Source: Arsenicitalea aurantiaca (GTDB lineage: Bacteria; Pseudomonadota; Alphaproteobacteria; Rhizobiales; Devosiaceae). Taken from it: DNA of 64,000 nt. Made by a program: the position numbers and the translations under genes. Positions 43,712 to 54,017 of this stretch are shown here, in pieces. The notes under the pieces are model-generated. The model was not told where the DNA came from and ran no database searches. It saw only the letters and a program-made list of their open reading frames with translations. Position 1 is the first letter of the stretch; each line of letters begins with the position of its first letter. Location of the stretch: positions 62,001-126,000 of the forward strand of contig NZ_RZNJ01000004.1 of assembly GCF_003994485.1 (NCBI RefSeq), written 5' to 3'.

Positions 43712-44361
43712 TGACGAAACCCCCGTCCAAGGCCGACGGCCGGCAAGGCACGTTTGAACCGGACGTCACGGCCCTACCCGAAGCGGCTGCGGGAGCACGG
43801 ATCGGTCTTTTCGGGGGCAGCTTCAACCCCTTCCACGAGGGCCATCGGCTCGTTGCGCTGCAGTGCCTCGAGCGGCTCGGCCTCGATGCCGTCTGGCTGC
43901 TCGTTTCGCCGGGCAATCCGCTCAAAGACCATAGCGACCTGGCCCCGCTCGCCGAGCGCGTGCGGGCGGCGCGCGATGCCTTCACCGAACCCGGCATCGC
44001 CGTCACCGGGTTCGAGGCGCTGCATGGGTTTGCCTACACCTACGATACGCTCGCCTGGCTCGTTGCGGAGCGGCCCGACCAGCGCTTCGTCTGGATCATG
44101 GGCGCCGACAACCTCGCAAGCTTCACCCGGTGGGAACGCTGGGAGGAGATCGCACGCCTCCTCCCGATCGCCGTCTACGCCCGGCCGGGTGCCGAGGACA
44201 GCCCCGAGCGCGCGCCCGCCGCAGTGTCTCTCGCCCGGTATCGCCTGCCCGAAGCCGATGCGCCGGCCCTCGTCGATCATGATCCCCCCGCCTGGGTCTA
44301 TCTCAACGGCATCACATCCCCTCTTTCCTCGACGCAATTGCGCACCCGAAAGACGCGTTGA
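43711..44361 (+). CDS. nadD: Nicotinate-mononucleotide adenylyltransferase
   Basis: A 216-residue enzyme of NAD synthesis, adenylating nicotinate mononucleotide. It has the nucleotidyltransferase HxGH-type motif GLFGGSFNPFHEGHRLVALQ, then WLLVSPGNPLKDHSDLAPL and FVWIMGADNLASFTRWERWE, and ends with ISSTxxR-like SPLSSTQLRTRK. An N-terminal extension of about 28 residues precedes the fold. Overlap with proA (TGATG) indicates coupling. Confidence 0.95.
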   Translation: MTKPPSKADGRQGTFEPDVTALPEAAAGARIGLFGGSFNPFHEGHRLVALQCLERLGLDAVWLLVSPGNPLKDHSDLAPLAERVRAARDAFTEPGIAVTGFEALHGFAYTYDTLAWLVAERPDQRFVWIMGADNLASFTRWERWEEIARLLPIAVYARPGAEDSPERAPAAVSLARYRLPEADAPALVDHDPPAWVYLNGITSPLSSTQLRTRKTR

Positions 44362-44384
44362 CGCCGATTTGACCGGCAGGACTT

Positions 44385-44433
44385 GCACAATGATTGTGCG
44401 CACGCATATTATGGGGGTCGTGACATTTGTCAC
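44385..44433. promoter_or_regulatory. Two perfect palindromes between nadD and rsfS
   Basis: GCACAAT-G-ATTGTGC (44385-44399) and GTGACA-TT-TGTCAC (44420-44433) lie 20 bases apart in the 188-base gap. They could be regulator sites or small RNA hairpins before rsfS. No U run follows either. Confidence 0.45.
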
Positions 44434-44549
44434 AGGATCGGGATTGACCGCCATCTTTTGCGACGCGCGAGCCCTGAAACCCAACAGCCAAGGACTGAAC
44501 CCACACGCATGACCCGCGCCTTGAGAGCCGGGGCTGAAGGCGTATCGTG

Positions 44550-44936
44550 ATGACGCCATCGCCCACCAAGACCAACCCCGCACCGGCGCAAGCTGCGCGC
44601 CAGCCCCAGATGATCGACGTTGTGCTGCAGAGCCTCGACGATGCCAAGGCCGAAGACACGATCGCCATCGACATCACCGGAAAGTCTGCCCTGTCGGACC
44701 ATATGGTCGTGACGTCGGGCCGTTCGCACCGCCATGTCGGCGCCGTCGCCGACCAGCTTGCACGCGCCCTCAGGGAAGCCGGCTTCGACAAGCCGCGCGT
44801 CGAAGGCCTGCCCCATTGCGATTGGGTGCTGGTGGATGGCGGCGACGTGATCGTACACATCTTCCGGCCCGAAGTTCGCGAGTTCTACAACATCGAGAAG
44901 ATGTGGGCGGCCGATTTCGCCGCCGACGCACACTAG
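44550..44936 (+). CDS. rsfS: Ribosomal silencing factor RsfS
   Basis: A 128-residue protein with MIDVVLQSLDDAKAEDTIAI, SALSDHMVVTSGRSHRHVGA and DWVLVDGGDVIVHIFRPEVR, the RsfS/Iojap signature. RsfS binds L14 and blocks subunit joining in slow growth. Start is GTG 44547 or ATG 44550. Its stop is two bases before rlmH. The pairing with nadD upstream and rlmH downstream is the common order. Confidence 0.95.
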   Translation: MTPSPTKTNPAPAQAARQPQMIDVVLQSLDDAKAEDTIAIDITGKSALSDHMVVTSGRSHRHVGAVADQLARALREAGFDKPRVEGLPHCDWVLVDGGDVIVHIFRPEVREFYNIEKMWAADFAADAH

Positions 44937-44938
44937 GC

Positions 44939-45421
44939 TTGCGGATCGCCATTGCGGCCATTGGCCGGATGAAGGCCGGGCCGGAGCGCGAACTCGTATC
45001 GCGCTACCTCGACCGTGCGGCGGCCGGCGGCAGGGCGCTTGGTCTCACGGGCTTCGATGTCCTCGAGAGCCCTGAATCCCGCGCTTCGACCGCCCCGGCG
45101 CGCAAAGCCGATGAGGCGAGACTTCTTGCCAATGCGCTGTCGGACGCGACGGTGGTGGTCGCCCTCGATGAGCGCGGACGCTCCATCGGTTCGGAAGCGT
45201 TCGCGCACAAGATCGGCACCTGGCGCGATGACGGTGCGCGCATGCTCGGCTTCGTCATCGGGGGTGCGGACGGCCTTTCCCCCGACCTTGTGGGTCGTGC
45301 CGACCTCGTACTGGGGCTTTCGGCCCTCACCTGGCCCCACCAGATCGTGCGCATCCTGCTTGCCGAGCAGCTCTATCGCACGACGACAATCCTCTCGGGC
45401 CATCCCTATCATCGCGAATAG
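44939..45421 (+). CDS. rlmH: 23S rRNA pseudouridine-1915 N3-methyltransferase
   Basis: About 160 residues from a TTG at 44939 (LRIAIAAIGRMKAGPERELV). The SPOUT methyltransferase signature is at the C-terminus: GFVIGGADGLSPDL, LGLSALTWPHQIVRILLAEQ and a final TILSGHPYHRE, the conserved ending of RlmH. It methylates a pseudouridine in helix 69. The TTG start is favoured because it aligns with the typical start two bases after rsfS; an upstream extension would read through rsfS. Confidence 0.95.
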   Translation: MRIAIAAIGRMKAGPERELVSRYLDRAAAGGRALGLTGFDVLESPESRASTAPARKADEARLLANALSDATVVVALDERGRSIGSEAFAHKIGTWRDDGARMLGFVIGGADGLSPDLVGRADLVLGLSALTWPHQIVRILLAEQLYRTTTILSGHPYHRE

Positions 45422-45460
45422 GAAGAGCACTGGCCATCTGCTCGACACAAAAACACTCTC

Positions 45461-45468
45461 TTAACCAT
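45461..45468 (+). promoter_or_regulatory. CtrA-like half-site TTAACCAT upstream of envC
   Basis: TTAACCAT matches the half-site often bound by CtrA in alphaproteobacteria. It is 45 bases before the envC-like start. Only one half-site is seen, so this is weak evidence for cell-cycle control. Confidence 0.3.
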
Positions 45469-45512
45469 GTCGCTGATATCGGTTGGATCATGATCTGGGA
45501 GATTTGCGCGCC

Positions 45513-47009
45513 ATGAGCGAGCGCACCCGCCTTGTGGGAGGATTGTCGCTGGCAGGGCTCCTTGTCGGGCTCGCATTTCCCGTGCTCGCCCAGATTACAC
45601 CCGAAACCCTGCCCGAAGCGCCCGCGCCATCCGGTGTCGCTGATCCTGTAGACGCCGATCAGTCCCCCGAGGCGCCGGGCGCGGACGCGGAGGCCCTGCC
45701 GCTGCGACCGGGCATAGACGCCCTGCCCGATGAAGGCAGTGGAGAGGCGCCCCCAGCGGCCGCCGATATGCCGCCGATCAATCCAGATCTCGACGCGATC
45801 GAAGCCAACCGGGCCCGACTGTCGGAGATCGAGAATTCCATCACCCTCACCACCGAGCGCGCGGCCGAACTGCGTGCCGAGATCGAGGATCTGCAAGGGG
45901 ATCGCGCGCGGCAGAACGCTGCACTGATCGCTGCGGGACAACGGGTGAAGCTCGCTGAGATCGAGATCGGGGACATGGAAGAGCGCCTTGGCGAGTTGAT
46001 CGCCTCCGAGCTCGAGGTGCGCGGACGGCTTGATGGCGCCGATGGCAGCATTGCCAACGTGCTCGCAGCGCTCGAGCGGATCTCGCGCAACCCGCCGCCA
46101 GCCCTCATCGTCGATCCCTCCGATGCGCTTGGCTCGGCGCGCAGCGCCATGCTGATCTCAGCGATCCTGCCGCAGCTGCGCGCACAGGCGGACGCGGTTT
46201 CGGCCGATCTGGCCGAGCTCCAGCAGATCAAGGCTGCCGCCCTCGAGGAAGAGCAACTCCTGCGCGCCAATTTCGCCATCCTCGAAGAAGAGCAATTGCG
46301 CATTGCGACACTGATCGCGGCCCGACGCCAGGGCGAGACGCGCGCTACGGCCGAACTCGAGGAAACCGAGCGCGAGGCGATCGCTCTCGCCGAAACGGCC
46401 GCCGATCTGCAGGAGCTGATCGAGGGGTTGTCCGCGCGGATCACCGCGGTCGCGACCGCTGCAAGCGCAACGGCTGCCGCCAATGCCGGCGCTCCGACAC
46501 CGAGCCTCGACAGCGACACGGTGCGCCTTGCGCTGGCCAATACGGCAAGGGTTGAGCCCGCCGTGCCCTTCTCGTCGGCGCGAGGGCATCTGGTGATGCC
46601 GGCTACCGGGCAGAATGTGATCGACTATGGCGCCGGCGATGGCTTTGGCGGCATCTCCCGCGGCCTTTCGATCTTGACGCCTGCGGAAGCGCAGGTGGTG
46701 GCGCCGGCCGATGGCTGGGTGCTTTATCGCGGCCCCTACCTCAATTACGGCCAAATCATCATCCTCAATACAGGCCAGGACTACACCATGCTGCTGGCCG
46801 GGCTCGCTGAGGTCACAGTGGACATCGGGCAGTTCGTACTGATGGGCGAACCGGTGGGCAGCATGGGATCACAGACAATTGGTCGGACGGTGACCACCAG
46901 CGCTGGCGCGGATCGCCCGACCCTTTATATTGAAATGCGCCGAAACAACGAGCCGGTCGATCCGACGGGCTGGTGGGCGAGCCCGCGAAACCTGACACAG
47001 AGTGGATAG
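45513..47009 (+). CDS. EnvC-like murein hydrolase activator
   Basis: A 498-residue exported protein: signal peptide (RLVGGLSLAGLLVGLAFPVLA), a Pro/Ala-rich acidic segment, long coiled coils (ERAAELRAEIEDLQGDRARQ, ELEETEREAIALAETAADLQ) and a C-terminal LytM/M23 domain (VVAPADGWVLYRGPYLNYGQ). Key metal-binding histidines of active M23 peptidases are replaced (ILNTGQDY where active enzymes have HG, LYIEMR where they have LHFE), so it should be a degenerate activator of amidases, not a peptidase. It acts at septation in the periplasm. ctpA follows five bases later. Confidence 0.88.
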   Translation: MSERTRLVGGLSLAGLLVGLAFPVLAQITPETLPEAPAPSGVADPVDADQSPEAPGADAEALPLRPGIDALPDEGSGEAPPAAADMPPINPDLDAIEANRARLSEIENSITLTTERAAELRAEIEDLQGDRARQNAALIAAGQRVKLAEIEIGDMEERLGELIASELEVRGRLDGADGSIANVLAALERISRNPPPALIVDPSDALGSARSAMLISAILPQLRAQADAVSADLAELQQIKAAALEEEQLLRANFAILEEEQLRIATLIAARRQGETRATAELEETEREAIALAETAADLQELIEGLSARITAVATAASATAAANAGAPTPSLDSDTVRLALANTARVEPAVPFSSARGHLVMPATGQNVIDYGAGDGFGGISRGLSILTPAEAQVVAPADGWVLYRGPYLNYGQIIILNTGQDYTMLLAGLAEVTVDIGQFVLMGEPVGSMGSQTIGRTVTTSAGADRPTLYIEMRRNNEPVDPTGWWASPRNLTQSG

Positions 47010-47014
47010 CCTAG

Positions 47015-48400
47015 ATGCCTTTCTCCCGCCTCCACGCCGCCGCCGCGCTTGCGCTCGCCCTGATGCTTGTCGGGGCGCCGGCACTGACTGCGCAGGACGA
47101 TCCGGCCACGGAACAGTCGGCCGAGGAAACCACGATCGAGGAGATCGTGCAGCGCAGTCCCGATGAGATCTATGCCGACCTCAATCTCTTCGGAGAGGTC
47201 TTCGACAGGATCCGCTCCGAATATGTCGAAGCGCCCGACGAGCGCGAACTGATCCGTGCTGCGATCCAGGGCATGCTGAGCTCGCTCGACCCGCATTCGG
47301 GTTATCTGACCCCCCAGAGCTATGATGACGTTCAGGAAGACACCTCCGGCGAGTTCGGCGGTCTCGGCATCGAAGTCATGATGGAGGATGGGGTCGTCAA
47401 GGTCGTGGCACCAATCGACGACACGCCCGCCGCCCGCGCCGGCATCCTGCCCAACGATCTTATCGTCGAGCTCGACGGTCAGCAGGTCATGGGCATGACG
47501 CTGGATGACGCAGTCAAGCTGATGCGCGGCCCGGTGGGCTCCAGCATCACCCTGACCGTGGTGCGCGAGGGCATGACCGATCCGCTCGAATTCGAGCTCG
47601 CCCGGGACATCATCGCCATGCGCGCCGTGCGCTGGAGCATGGATGGCGACGTCGGCATCCTGCGGCTGTCGCGCTTCTCGGAACAGGCCTATACGGGCCT
47701 CCGGACCGCTATCCAGGAAATCTTCGAGGAACGCGAAGGGGCAGCTCCGTCAGGTCTCATCCTCGACCTGCGCAACAATCCCGGCGGTCTCGTTGACCAG
47801 TCGGTCTATGTCACCGACGCCTTCCTGCGTCAGGGCGCAGTGGTACTGACCCGCGGTCGTGGCCCGCAGGAAAGCGCGCGCTATGACGCACGGCCTGACG
47901 AGCTCGACGAACTCATTGCCGACGTGCCCCTCGTCGTCCTCATCAATGGCGGCTCGGCCTCGGCCTCCGAAATCGTGGCTGGAGCCCTGCAGGACCACAA
48001 GCGCGCCACCGTCATCGGCACGCGGTCGTTCGGCAAGGGTTCGGTGCAGTCGATCATCTCGCTGGGCGGCAATGGCGCCATGCGGCTGACGACGGCCCGC
48101 TACTACACGCCGAACAACCGCTCCATCCAGGCTGCCGGCATTCATCCCGATATCGTGGTGACCCAGGTGGTGCCTGAGGAGTTCCGCGGTCGCGACGAGA
48201 TCATCGGCGAAGCTGCACTGCCAAACCAGATCGGTGGCGGCAGCGAGGAGCAGGCAACCGTCGGGTCTTCGGTCTATGTACCGGCAGAGGCTGCGGACGA
48301 CGCGCAGCTGCAGTATGCGATACGCCTGATCAACGGCGATGAAACCAACCCGGCCTTCCCACCGCGCGCCGAGTTCGTTGCCGAGGCCGCAACGCGGTAA
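47015..48400 (+). CDS. ctpA: C-terminal processing protease, S41 family
   Basis: A 461-residue periplasmic protease. Signal peptide (ALALALMLVGAPALTAQ), an S41 N-terminal segment (LNLFGEVFDRIRSEYVEAPD), a PDZ domain (GGLGIEVMMEDGVVKVVAPI), and the catalytic domain with GGSASASEIVAGALQDHKRA holding the nucleophile Ser and TRSFGKGSVQSI holding the catalytic Lys. Family enzymes trim or degrade periplasmic proteins by tail recognition. The gene pairs with envC as in many alphaproteobacteria. Confidence 0.93.
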   Translation: MPFSRLHAAAALALALMLVGAPALTAQDDPATEQSAEETTIEEIVQRSPDEIYADLNLFGEVFDRIRSEYVEAPDERELIRAAIQGMLSSLDPHSGYLTPQSYDDVQEDTSGEFGGLGIEVMMEDGVVKVVAPIDDTPAARAGILPNDLIVELDGQQVMGMTLDDAVKLMRGPVGSSITLTVVREGMTDPLEFELARDIIAMRAVRWSMDGDVGILRLSRFSEQAYTGLRTAIQEIFEEREGAAPSGLILDLRNNPGGLVDQSVYVTDAFLRQGAVVLTRGRGPQESARYDARPDELDELIADVPLVVLINGGSASASEIVAGALQDHKRATVIGTRSFGKGSVQSIISLGGNGAMRLTTARYYTPNNRSIQAAGIHPDIVVTQVVPEEFRGRDEIIGEAALPNQIGGGSEEQATVGSSVYVPAEAADDAQLQYAIRLINGDETNPAFPPRAEFVAEAATR

Positions 48401-48457
48401 TTGCACGCTTGGGCAGGCCCGGGATTCCCACGGTCCGCCGAAGTCACTAGCGTTTGT

Positions 48458-48492
48458 CGGGGCGGGAAGGCGTGATTCGCCGTCCCGCCCCG
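48458..48492 (+). terminator. GC-rich hairpin after ctpA
   Basis: TCGGGGCGGGA and TCCCGCCCCGA pair, with an inner AGGCG/CGCCG partly paired. The T run is absent, so it may only weaken transcription or stabilise the ctpA message. The deacetylase gene starts 37 bases after it. Confidence 0.4.
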
Positions 48493-48528
48493 AGCATTGA
48501 GTCTTCCAACCCTCATTCGAGGCACAGC

Positions 48529-49695
48529 GTGGCCCAGGATCTGAGCGCACCGCTCGGCGGCAGGAAAGCCCGGCGCGAGGCCGCCAAGGCCCGGCGCCGC
48601 AGGCACCTGCCGATCGCGAGGCTCACCTTTCTGCTGATCGTGCTTGTGCTCGTGGGCCTCTGGGCCCAGCTGACCTTCGTCCAGGACCCCGAGGGCGGCC
48701 GCCCTACCGCCGATCTCGCCCTCAACGGAGGACCGCAGGGCAATGCCGTAGCGGGCGCCGTGAGCCGTGAGGACACACCCGCGACGATCACAGCAGAGGG
48801 CGAGGCGTTTCCTGCCAATGCTGGTGGTCCGTCGATCCAGACCATTGGCGATGGAGCGTTTGACGGGCTGGCTCCGGAACTGCTCGCGCTCGAGCCCGAC
48901 GATAGAGGCATCATCCCTGCGCTCTCCGAGCCTACGAGCTATGGCCCGATCCCGCGGCGCGGCTCTGACGGGCTCACGCCCTTTGCGGCCTACGCGCGCC
49001 CCTCGGTCAGCGCTGAGGCTGCGGCTGGCCGCCCCCGGATCGCGATCATCGTCAGCGGTCTCGGTATCAACCATGCCGGTACGCTCGAAGCCATATCGGC
49101 CTTGCCCGATGCGGTTACACTCGCGTTTGCACCCTATGGCCGTACGCTAGAGGAAACGGTGCCGGCGGCCCGAGCAGAAGGCCATGAGTTGCTGCTCGAA
49201 CTGCCGCTCGAGCCTTTCGACTATCCGCAAAACGATCCCGGTCCGGAAACTTTGCTGACAGGCGAGCCGGCACGCGCCAACATCGACCGGCTCTTTGCCC
49301 TGATGGCCAAGTTCGGCGGCTATGCCGGCGTCATCAACTATATGGGCGCCCGGTTCACCGCATCGGGCGGAGATTTTTCGCCGGTCATGGAGGAAATTGC
49401 CACCCGTGGCCTAGGTTTTGTCGATGACGGGTCTTCGAACCGGTCGCTAGCCCAGCAACTGGCAGGCTCCAATGCCGTTCCCTTCGCACGCGTTCAGGAG
49501 ATGCTCGACGCCAACCCTGCGCGCGAGCCTATCCTTGCCGCTCTGGGCGCGCTGGAGCGGCGCGCTCGCGAGGACGGTCATGCGGTAGGCATGGCGACGG
49601 CGCTGCCGGTCTCGGTGCGTACGATCGCCGAGTGGGCCCGTGGGCTCGCCGAGCGCGACGTTCTGCTCGTGCCGGTGAGCGCGGTGATGCAATGA
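48529..49695 (+). CDS. Divergent polysaccharide deacetylase family protein
   Basis: About 388 residues from a GTG at 48529, six bases after a GAGG site. One membrane helix lies near residue 33-50 ([19 protein letters not shown]) after a basic cytoplasmic start, then a low-complexity periplasmic stretch. The deacetylase-like (DUF610/YibQ) domain has [60 protein letters not shown], then [10 protein letters not shown] and [10 protein letters not shown]. Canonical metal-dependent deacetylase residues are only partly retained, so activity is uncertain. It follows envC-ctpA as in many relatives. Confidence 0.85.
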   Translation: MAQDLSAPLGGRKARREAAKARRRRHLPIARLTFLLIVLVLVGLWAQLTFVQDPEGGRPTADLALNGGPQGNAVAGAVSREDTPATITAEGEAFPANAGGPSIQTIGDGAFDGLAPELLALEPDDRGIIPALSEPTSYGPIPRRGSDGLTPFAAYARPSVSAEAAAGRPRIAIIVSGLGINHAGTLEAISALPDAVTLAFAPYGRTLEETVPAARAEGHELLLELPLEPFDYPQNDPGPETLLTGEPARANIDRLFALMAKFGGYAGVINYMGARFTASGGDFSPVMEEIATRGLGFVDDGSSNRSLAQQLAGSNAVPFARVQEMLDANPAREPILAALGALERRAREDGHAVGMATALPVSVRTIAEWARGLAERDVLLVPVSAVMQ

Positions 49696-49726
49696 GAGCA
49701 GGAGCGGGCGGCTGCCCGGATTATTC

Positions 49727-50266
49727 ATGACGACGTCTTCCGCGCGTGAAGCGCTACCCTATCGCGACTGCGTCGGCGTCGCCCTCTTCAATGCCAAGGG
49801 CGCGGTCTTCATAGGCAGGCGCAAACACGACGGCGATCCCGAGGACAGCTCCGAAATGGGAGCGCCCTGGCAGATGCCGCAAGGCGGCATCGACGCGGGC
49901 GAAACGCCCCGTGAGGCCGCCTTACGCGAGCTTTACGAGGAGACCTCAGTCCGCAGCGTCAGCCTCATCATGGAAGCCCCGGACTGGATCCACTACGACC
50001 TGCCCGACGAACTCGTCGGGATTGCTTGGAAAGGCCGCTATCGCGGTCAGCGGCAGCGCTGGTTCGCTTATCTTATGACCGGACCGGACGCCGAGATCGA
50101 CGTGCTCCGCCCTGGCGGTGGTGAGCACCCGGCGGAGTTCGAAGACTGGCGGTGGGACCGCCTCGAGGCCCTGCCTGACCTCATTGTCCCCTTCAAGCGC
50201 GATGCCTATCTGCAGATCGTCGAGGCCTTTGCGCATATCCCGCAGCAACTGACGGACACGCCGTGA
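49727..50266 (+). CDS. rppH: RNA pyrophosphohydrolase (Nudix)
   Basis: A 179-residue Nudix enzyme. [20 protein letters not shown] opens the fold; the Nudix box is [20 protein letters not shown] followed by TS. RppH converts 5' triphosphates of mRNA to monophosphate and triggers decay. [17 protein letters not shown] is family-typical. The stop overlaps the next gene (GTG at 50263, TGA at 50264). Confidence 0.93.
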   Translation: MTTSSAREALPYRDCVGVALFNAKGAVFIGRRKHDGDPEDSSEMGAPWQMPQGGIDAGETPREAALRELYEETSVRSVSLIMEAPDWIHYDLPDELVGIAWKGRYRGQRQRWFAYLMTGPDAEIDVLRPGGGEHPAEFEDWRWDRLEALPDLIVPFKRDAYLQIVEAFAHIPQQLTDTP

Positions 50267-50949
50267 AGACCATCGGCCTTATCGGCGGGATGAGCTGGGA
50301 ATCCACCGCCCACTATTATCCCGCGATAAACCGCGAGACCGCACGGCTGCGCGGTGGCTTGCACTCGGCTCCGCTCATCATTCATTCGCTGGATTTCGCG
50401 CCGATCGAAGCCCTGCAACGCACCGGGGACTGGGATGGGGCCGGCCGGATCCTCGGCGAAGCAGCCTTGGGGCTGGAGCGGGCAGGTGCGGAGCTTCTCG
50501 GCCTTGCCACCAACACCATGCATATCGTTGCCGACGCGATATCTGGCTCGACGCGCCTGCCTTTCCTGCACATCGCCGATCCAACACGCGCGGCGCTGCT
50601 CGCGGACGGCTTCCGACGGGTCGGCCTCCTCGGGACGCGGTTCACGCTCGAGATGCCGTTCTACCGGGACCGCCTGAGTGCGGGGGGCCTTGAGGTGCTC
50701 GTTCCCGAGGTCGGGATCACCGATCTCAACGCCATCATCTATGAAGAGCTATGCCGTGGGATCGTAATCGATGCCTCCCGCCGGACCTACCAGGACGCCA
50801 TTGCGCGGCTCGCGGCGGAGGGCGCCGAGGCGGTGATCCTCGGCTGCACCGAGATCGGGATGCTGATCGACGACGAGACCAGCCCGCTCCCCGTCTACGA
50901 TACGACAGACCTCCACGCCAAGGCTCTCGTCGCCGCCGCTCTGGCGTGA
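50263..50949 (+). CDS. Aspartate/glutamate racemase family protein
   Basis: A 228-residue protein. [20 protein letters not shown] is the classic start. [16 protein letters not shown] holds a Thr-Met in place of the first catalytic Cys, as in the YgeA/RacD-like group, and [12 protein letters not shown] keeps the second Cys. With one cysteine replaced, racemisation of ordinary aspartate is uncertain; YgeA-like relatives racemise other amino acids. It starts with GTG overlapping rppH by four bases and is the last gene before the convergent atp operon. Confidence 0.88.
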   Translation: MKTIGLIGGMSWESTAHYYPAINRETARLRGGLHSAPLIIHSLDFAPIEALQRTGDWDGAGRILGEAALGLERAGAELLGLATNTMHIVADAISGSTRLPFLHIADPTRAALLADGFRRVGLLGTRFTLEMPFYRDRLSAGGLEVLVPEVGITDLNAIIYEELCRGIVIDASRRTYQDAIARLAAEGAEAVILGCTEIGMLIDDETSPLPVYDTTDLHAKALVAAALA

Positions 50950-51053
50950 GGATTTCCCGTCCCCCAGGGCCAAGGCCCGAGGCCCGAGGGTGCGCTGTCG
51001 GGTCTGCTCCCCGCGAGCTTCCTTCCGCACTGACGCCGAAGATCAGTTGCCGG

Positions 51054-51084
51054 AAAACAAAAAGGGGCGCCCCAAGGGCGCCCC
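51054..51084 (-). terminator. Rho-independent terminator of the atp operon
   Basis: On the minus strand GGGGCGCCC, a short TTGG loop and GGCGCCCC form a strong stem followed by TTTTTGTTTT (51054-51063 complement). It is 26 bases after the atpC stop. Confidence 0.93.
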
Positions 51085-51109
51085 GGAATTCTCAAAACCG
51101 GCCGGATGC

Positions 51110-51535
51110 CTAGTGCACGTGGCTCTGATTGAGGTTTTCCGCCTCGACCATGAGGTTCGAGAGACCGTTGATCACGTCCTGCACGAAATTGCGCTGCTCG
51201 TGATCTTCGATGCCCGCGAGGTCCGCACGCGCCTTCTCCAGTTCGGCCACGATGCCGGCACGATCGAAATCGGCAAGGCTCGAGGCCGCTTCAGCCAGAA
51301 TGGTGATCCCCGCGTTGGAGACATCCGCAAAGCCGGAGCGCACGTAGAAATGATCGCTACGCCCATCGAGGCCCACAATGGTGACGAAGCCCGGCCGCAG
51401 CGTGCTCATCATCGGTGCATGGTCGCCCAGCACCGTGAAATAGCCCTCTGCGCCCGGCACCGTCACCGAGCGCACGTCCTCGGAGAGGACGAGCTTCTCG
51501 GGCGATACGATCTCGAGTTTAATGCCTTCGGCCAT
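51110..51535 (-). CDS. atpC: F1 ATP synthase epsilon subunit
   Basis: A 141-residue subunit. IKLEIVSPEKLVLSEDVRSV then VPGAEGYFTVLGDHAPMMST is the epsilon beta-sandwich; the C-terminal part is helical (DFDRAGIVAELEKARADLAG). It regulates rotation in the central stalk with gamma. It is the last gene of the operon, nine bases after atpD. Confidence 0.96.
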   Translation of the reverse strand: MAEGIKLEIVSPEKLVLSEDVRSVTVPGAEGYFTVLGDHAPMMSTLRPGFVTIVGLDGRSDHFYVRSGFADVSNAGITILAEAASSLADFDRAGIVAELEKARADLAGIEDHEQRNFVQDVINGLSNLMVEAENLNQSHVH

Positions 51536-51544
51536 AACCGCTCC

Positions 51545-53029
<1,485 letters not shown>

Positions 53030-53917
53030 CTAGAGCGCTTCGGCGCCCGAAATGATTTCGATCAGTTCCTTGGTGATCTGGGCCTGCCGCTGGCGGTTGT
53101 AGCTCAGCTGCAGCTTGGTGATCATCTCGCCGGCATTGCGCGTGGCATTGTCCATCGCGGTCATCTGCGCGCCGTAGAAGGAAGCGTTGTTTTCGAGCAG
53201 GGCCCGGAAGACCTGCACCGAGATGTTGGTGGGCAGGAGGCTCTCGAGGATCGCCTCTTCGCTCGGCTCGTATTCGTAGTCGACAACCGGCGCTGCCGCT
53301 GCCGGCTCGCCCTCGCCGCCACCGAGCTTGGCCGGGATCAACTGCAGTGCCGTGGGCACCTGGCTGATCACGGAGCGGAAGCTCGAGAAAAAGAGCGTCG
53401 CCACGTCGAACTCGCCCGCGCCATACATCTCGAGCACTTTGCGCCCGATCTCGGCAGCATTGGCGTAGCCGATCTGCTTGACGTCGCGCAGCGTGATGTA
53501 CTCGACGATATTGTCCTTGAAGCTACGCTTCAGGATGTCGTTGCCCTTGCGGCCGACGGTGAGGATCTTCACCGTCTTGCCCTGCCCGAGCAGCCGCTGT
53601 GCGTGGTCGCGCGCGAGCCGGGCGATCGAGGAGTTGAAGCCGCCGGCAAGGCCACGTTCGCCGGTCGCGACGACGAGCAGATGCACGTCGTCCTTGCCGG
53701 TCCCCGCGAGCAGCGTCGGCGCGCCTGCACGACCCTCATAGGCCTTGGACAGACCCGCCAGCACCTGCTCCATGCGCTCGGCATAGGGGCGGGCGGCCTG
53801 GGCGGCGTCCTGCGCGCGCCGCAGCTTCGCGGCGGCGACCATCTGCATGGCCTTGGTGATCTTCTGGGTCGACTTGACCGAGGAGATCCGGTTCTTGAGG
53901 TCCTTTAGCGACGCCAT
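53030..53917 (-). CDS. atpG: F1 ATP synthase gamma subunit
   Basis: A 295-residue central-stalk subunit. [20 protein letters not shown] then [20 protein letters not shown] is the diagnostic N-terminal helix, and the C-terminal [20 protein letters not shown] ends in [19 protein letters not shown]. It couples rotation of the c ring to catalysis. It lies 18 bases before atpD and 100 bases after atpA. Confidence 0.98.
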   Translation of the reverse strand: MASLKDLKNRISSVKSTQKITKAMQMVAAAKLRRAQDAAQAARPYAERMEQVLAGLSKAYEGRAGAPTLLAGTGKDDVHLLVVATGERGLAGGFNSSIARLARDHAQRLLGQGKTVKILTVGRKGNDILKRSFKDNIVEYITLRDVKQIGYANAAEIGRKVLEMYGAGEFDVATLFFSSFRSVISQVPTALQLIPAKLGGGEGEPAAAAPVVDYEYEPSEEAILESLLPTNISVQVFRALLENNASFYGAQMTAMDNATRNAGEMITKLQLSYNRQRQAQITKELIEIISGAEAL

Positions 53918-54017
53918 GCGCCTGTTGCTCCTCTGGGCATGCGGGGCGCGACTGGCGCGCCCTCACGCGGGAAATGACTGGGTGAGGCTGCTGGCACCGG
54001 GCCGGCAGATGACCCGA

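Noticed and set aside
45513-47009. Active M23 endopeptidase
   Set aside because: Metal-binding His positions are replaced, so an EnvC-type activator is the better call.
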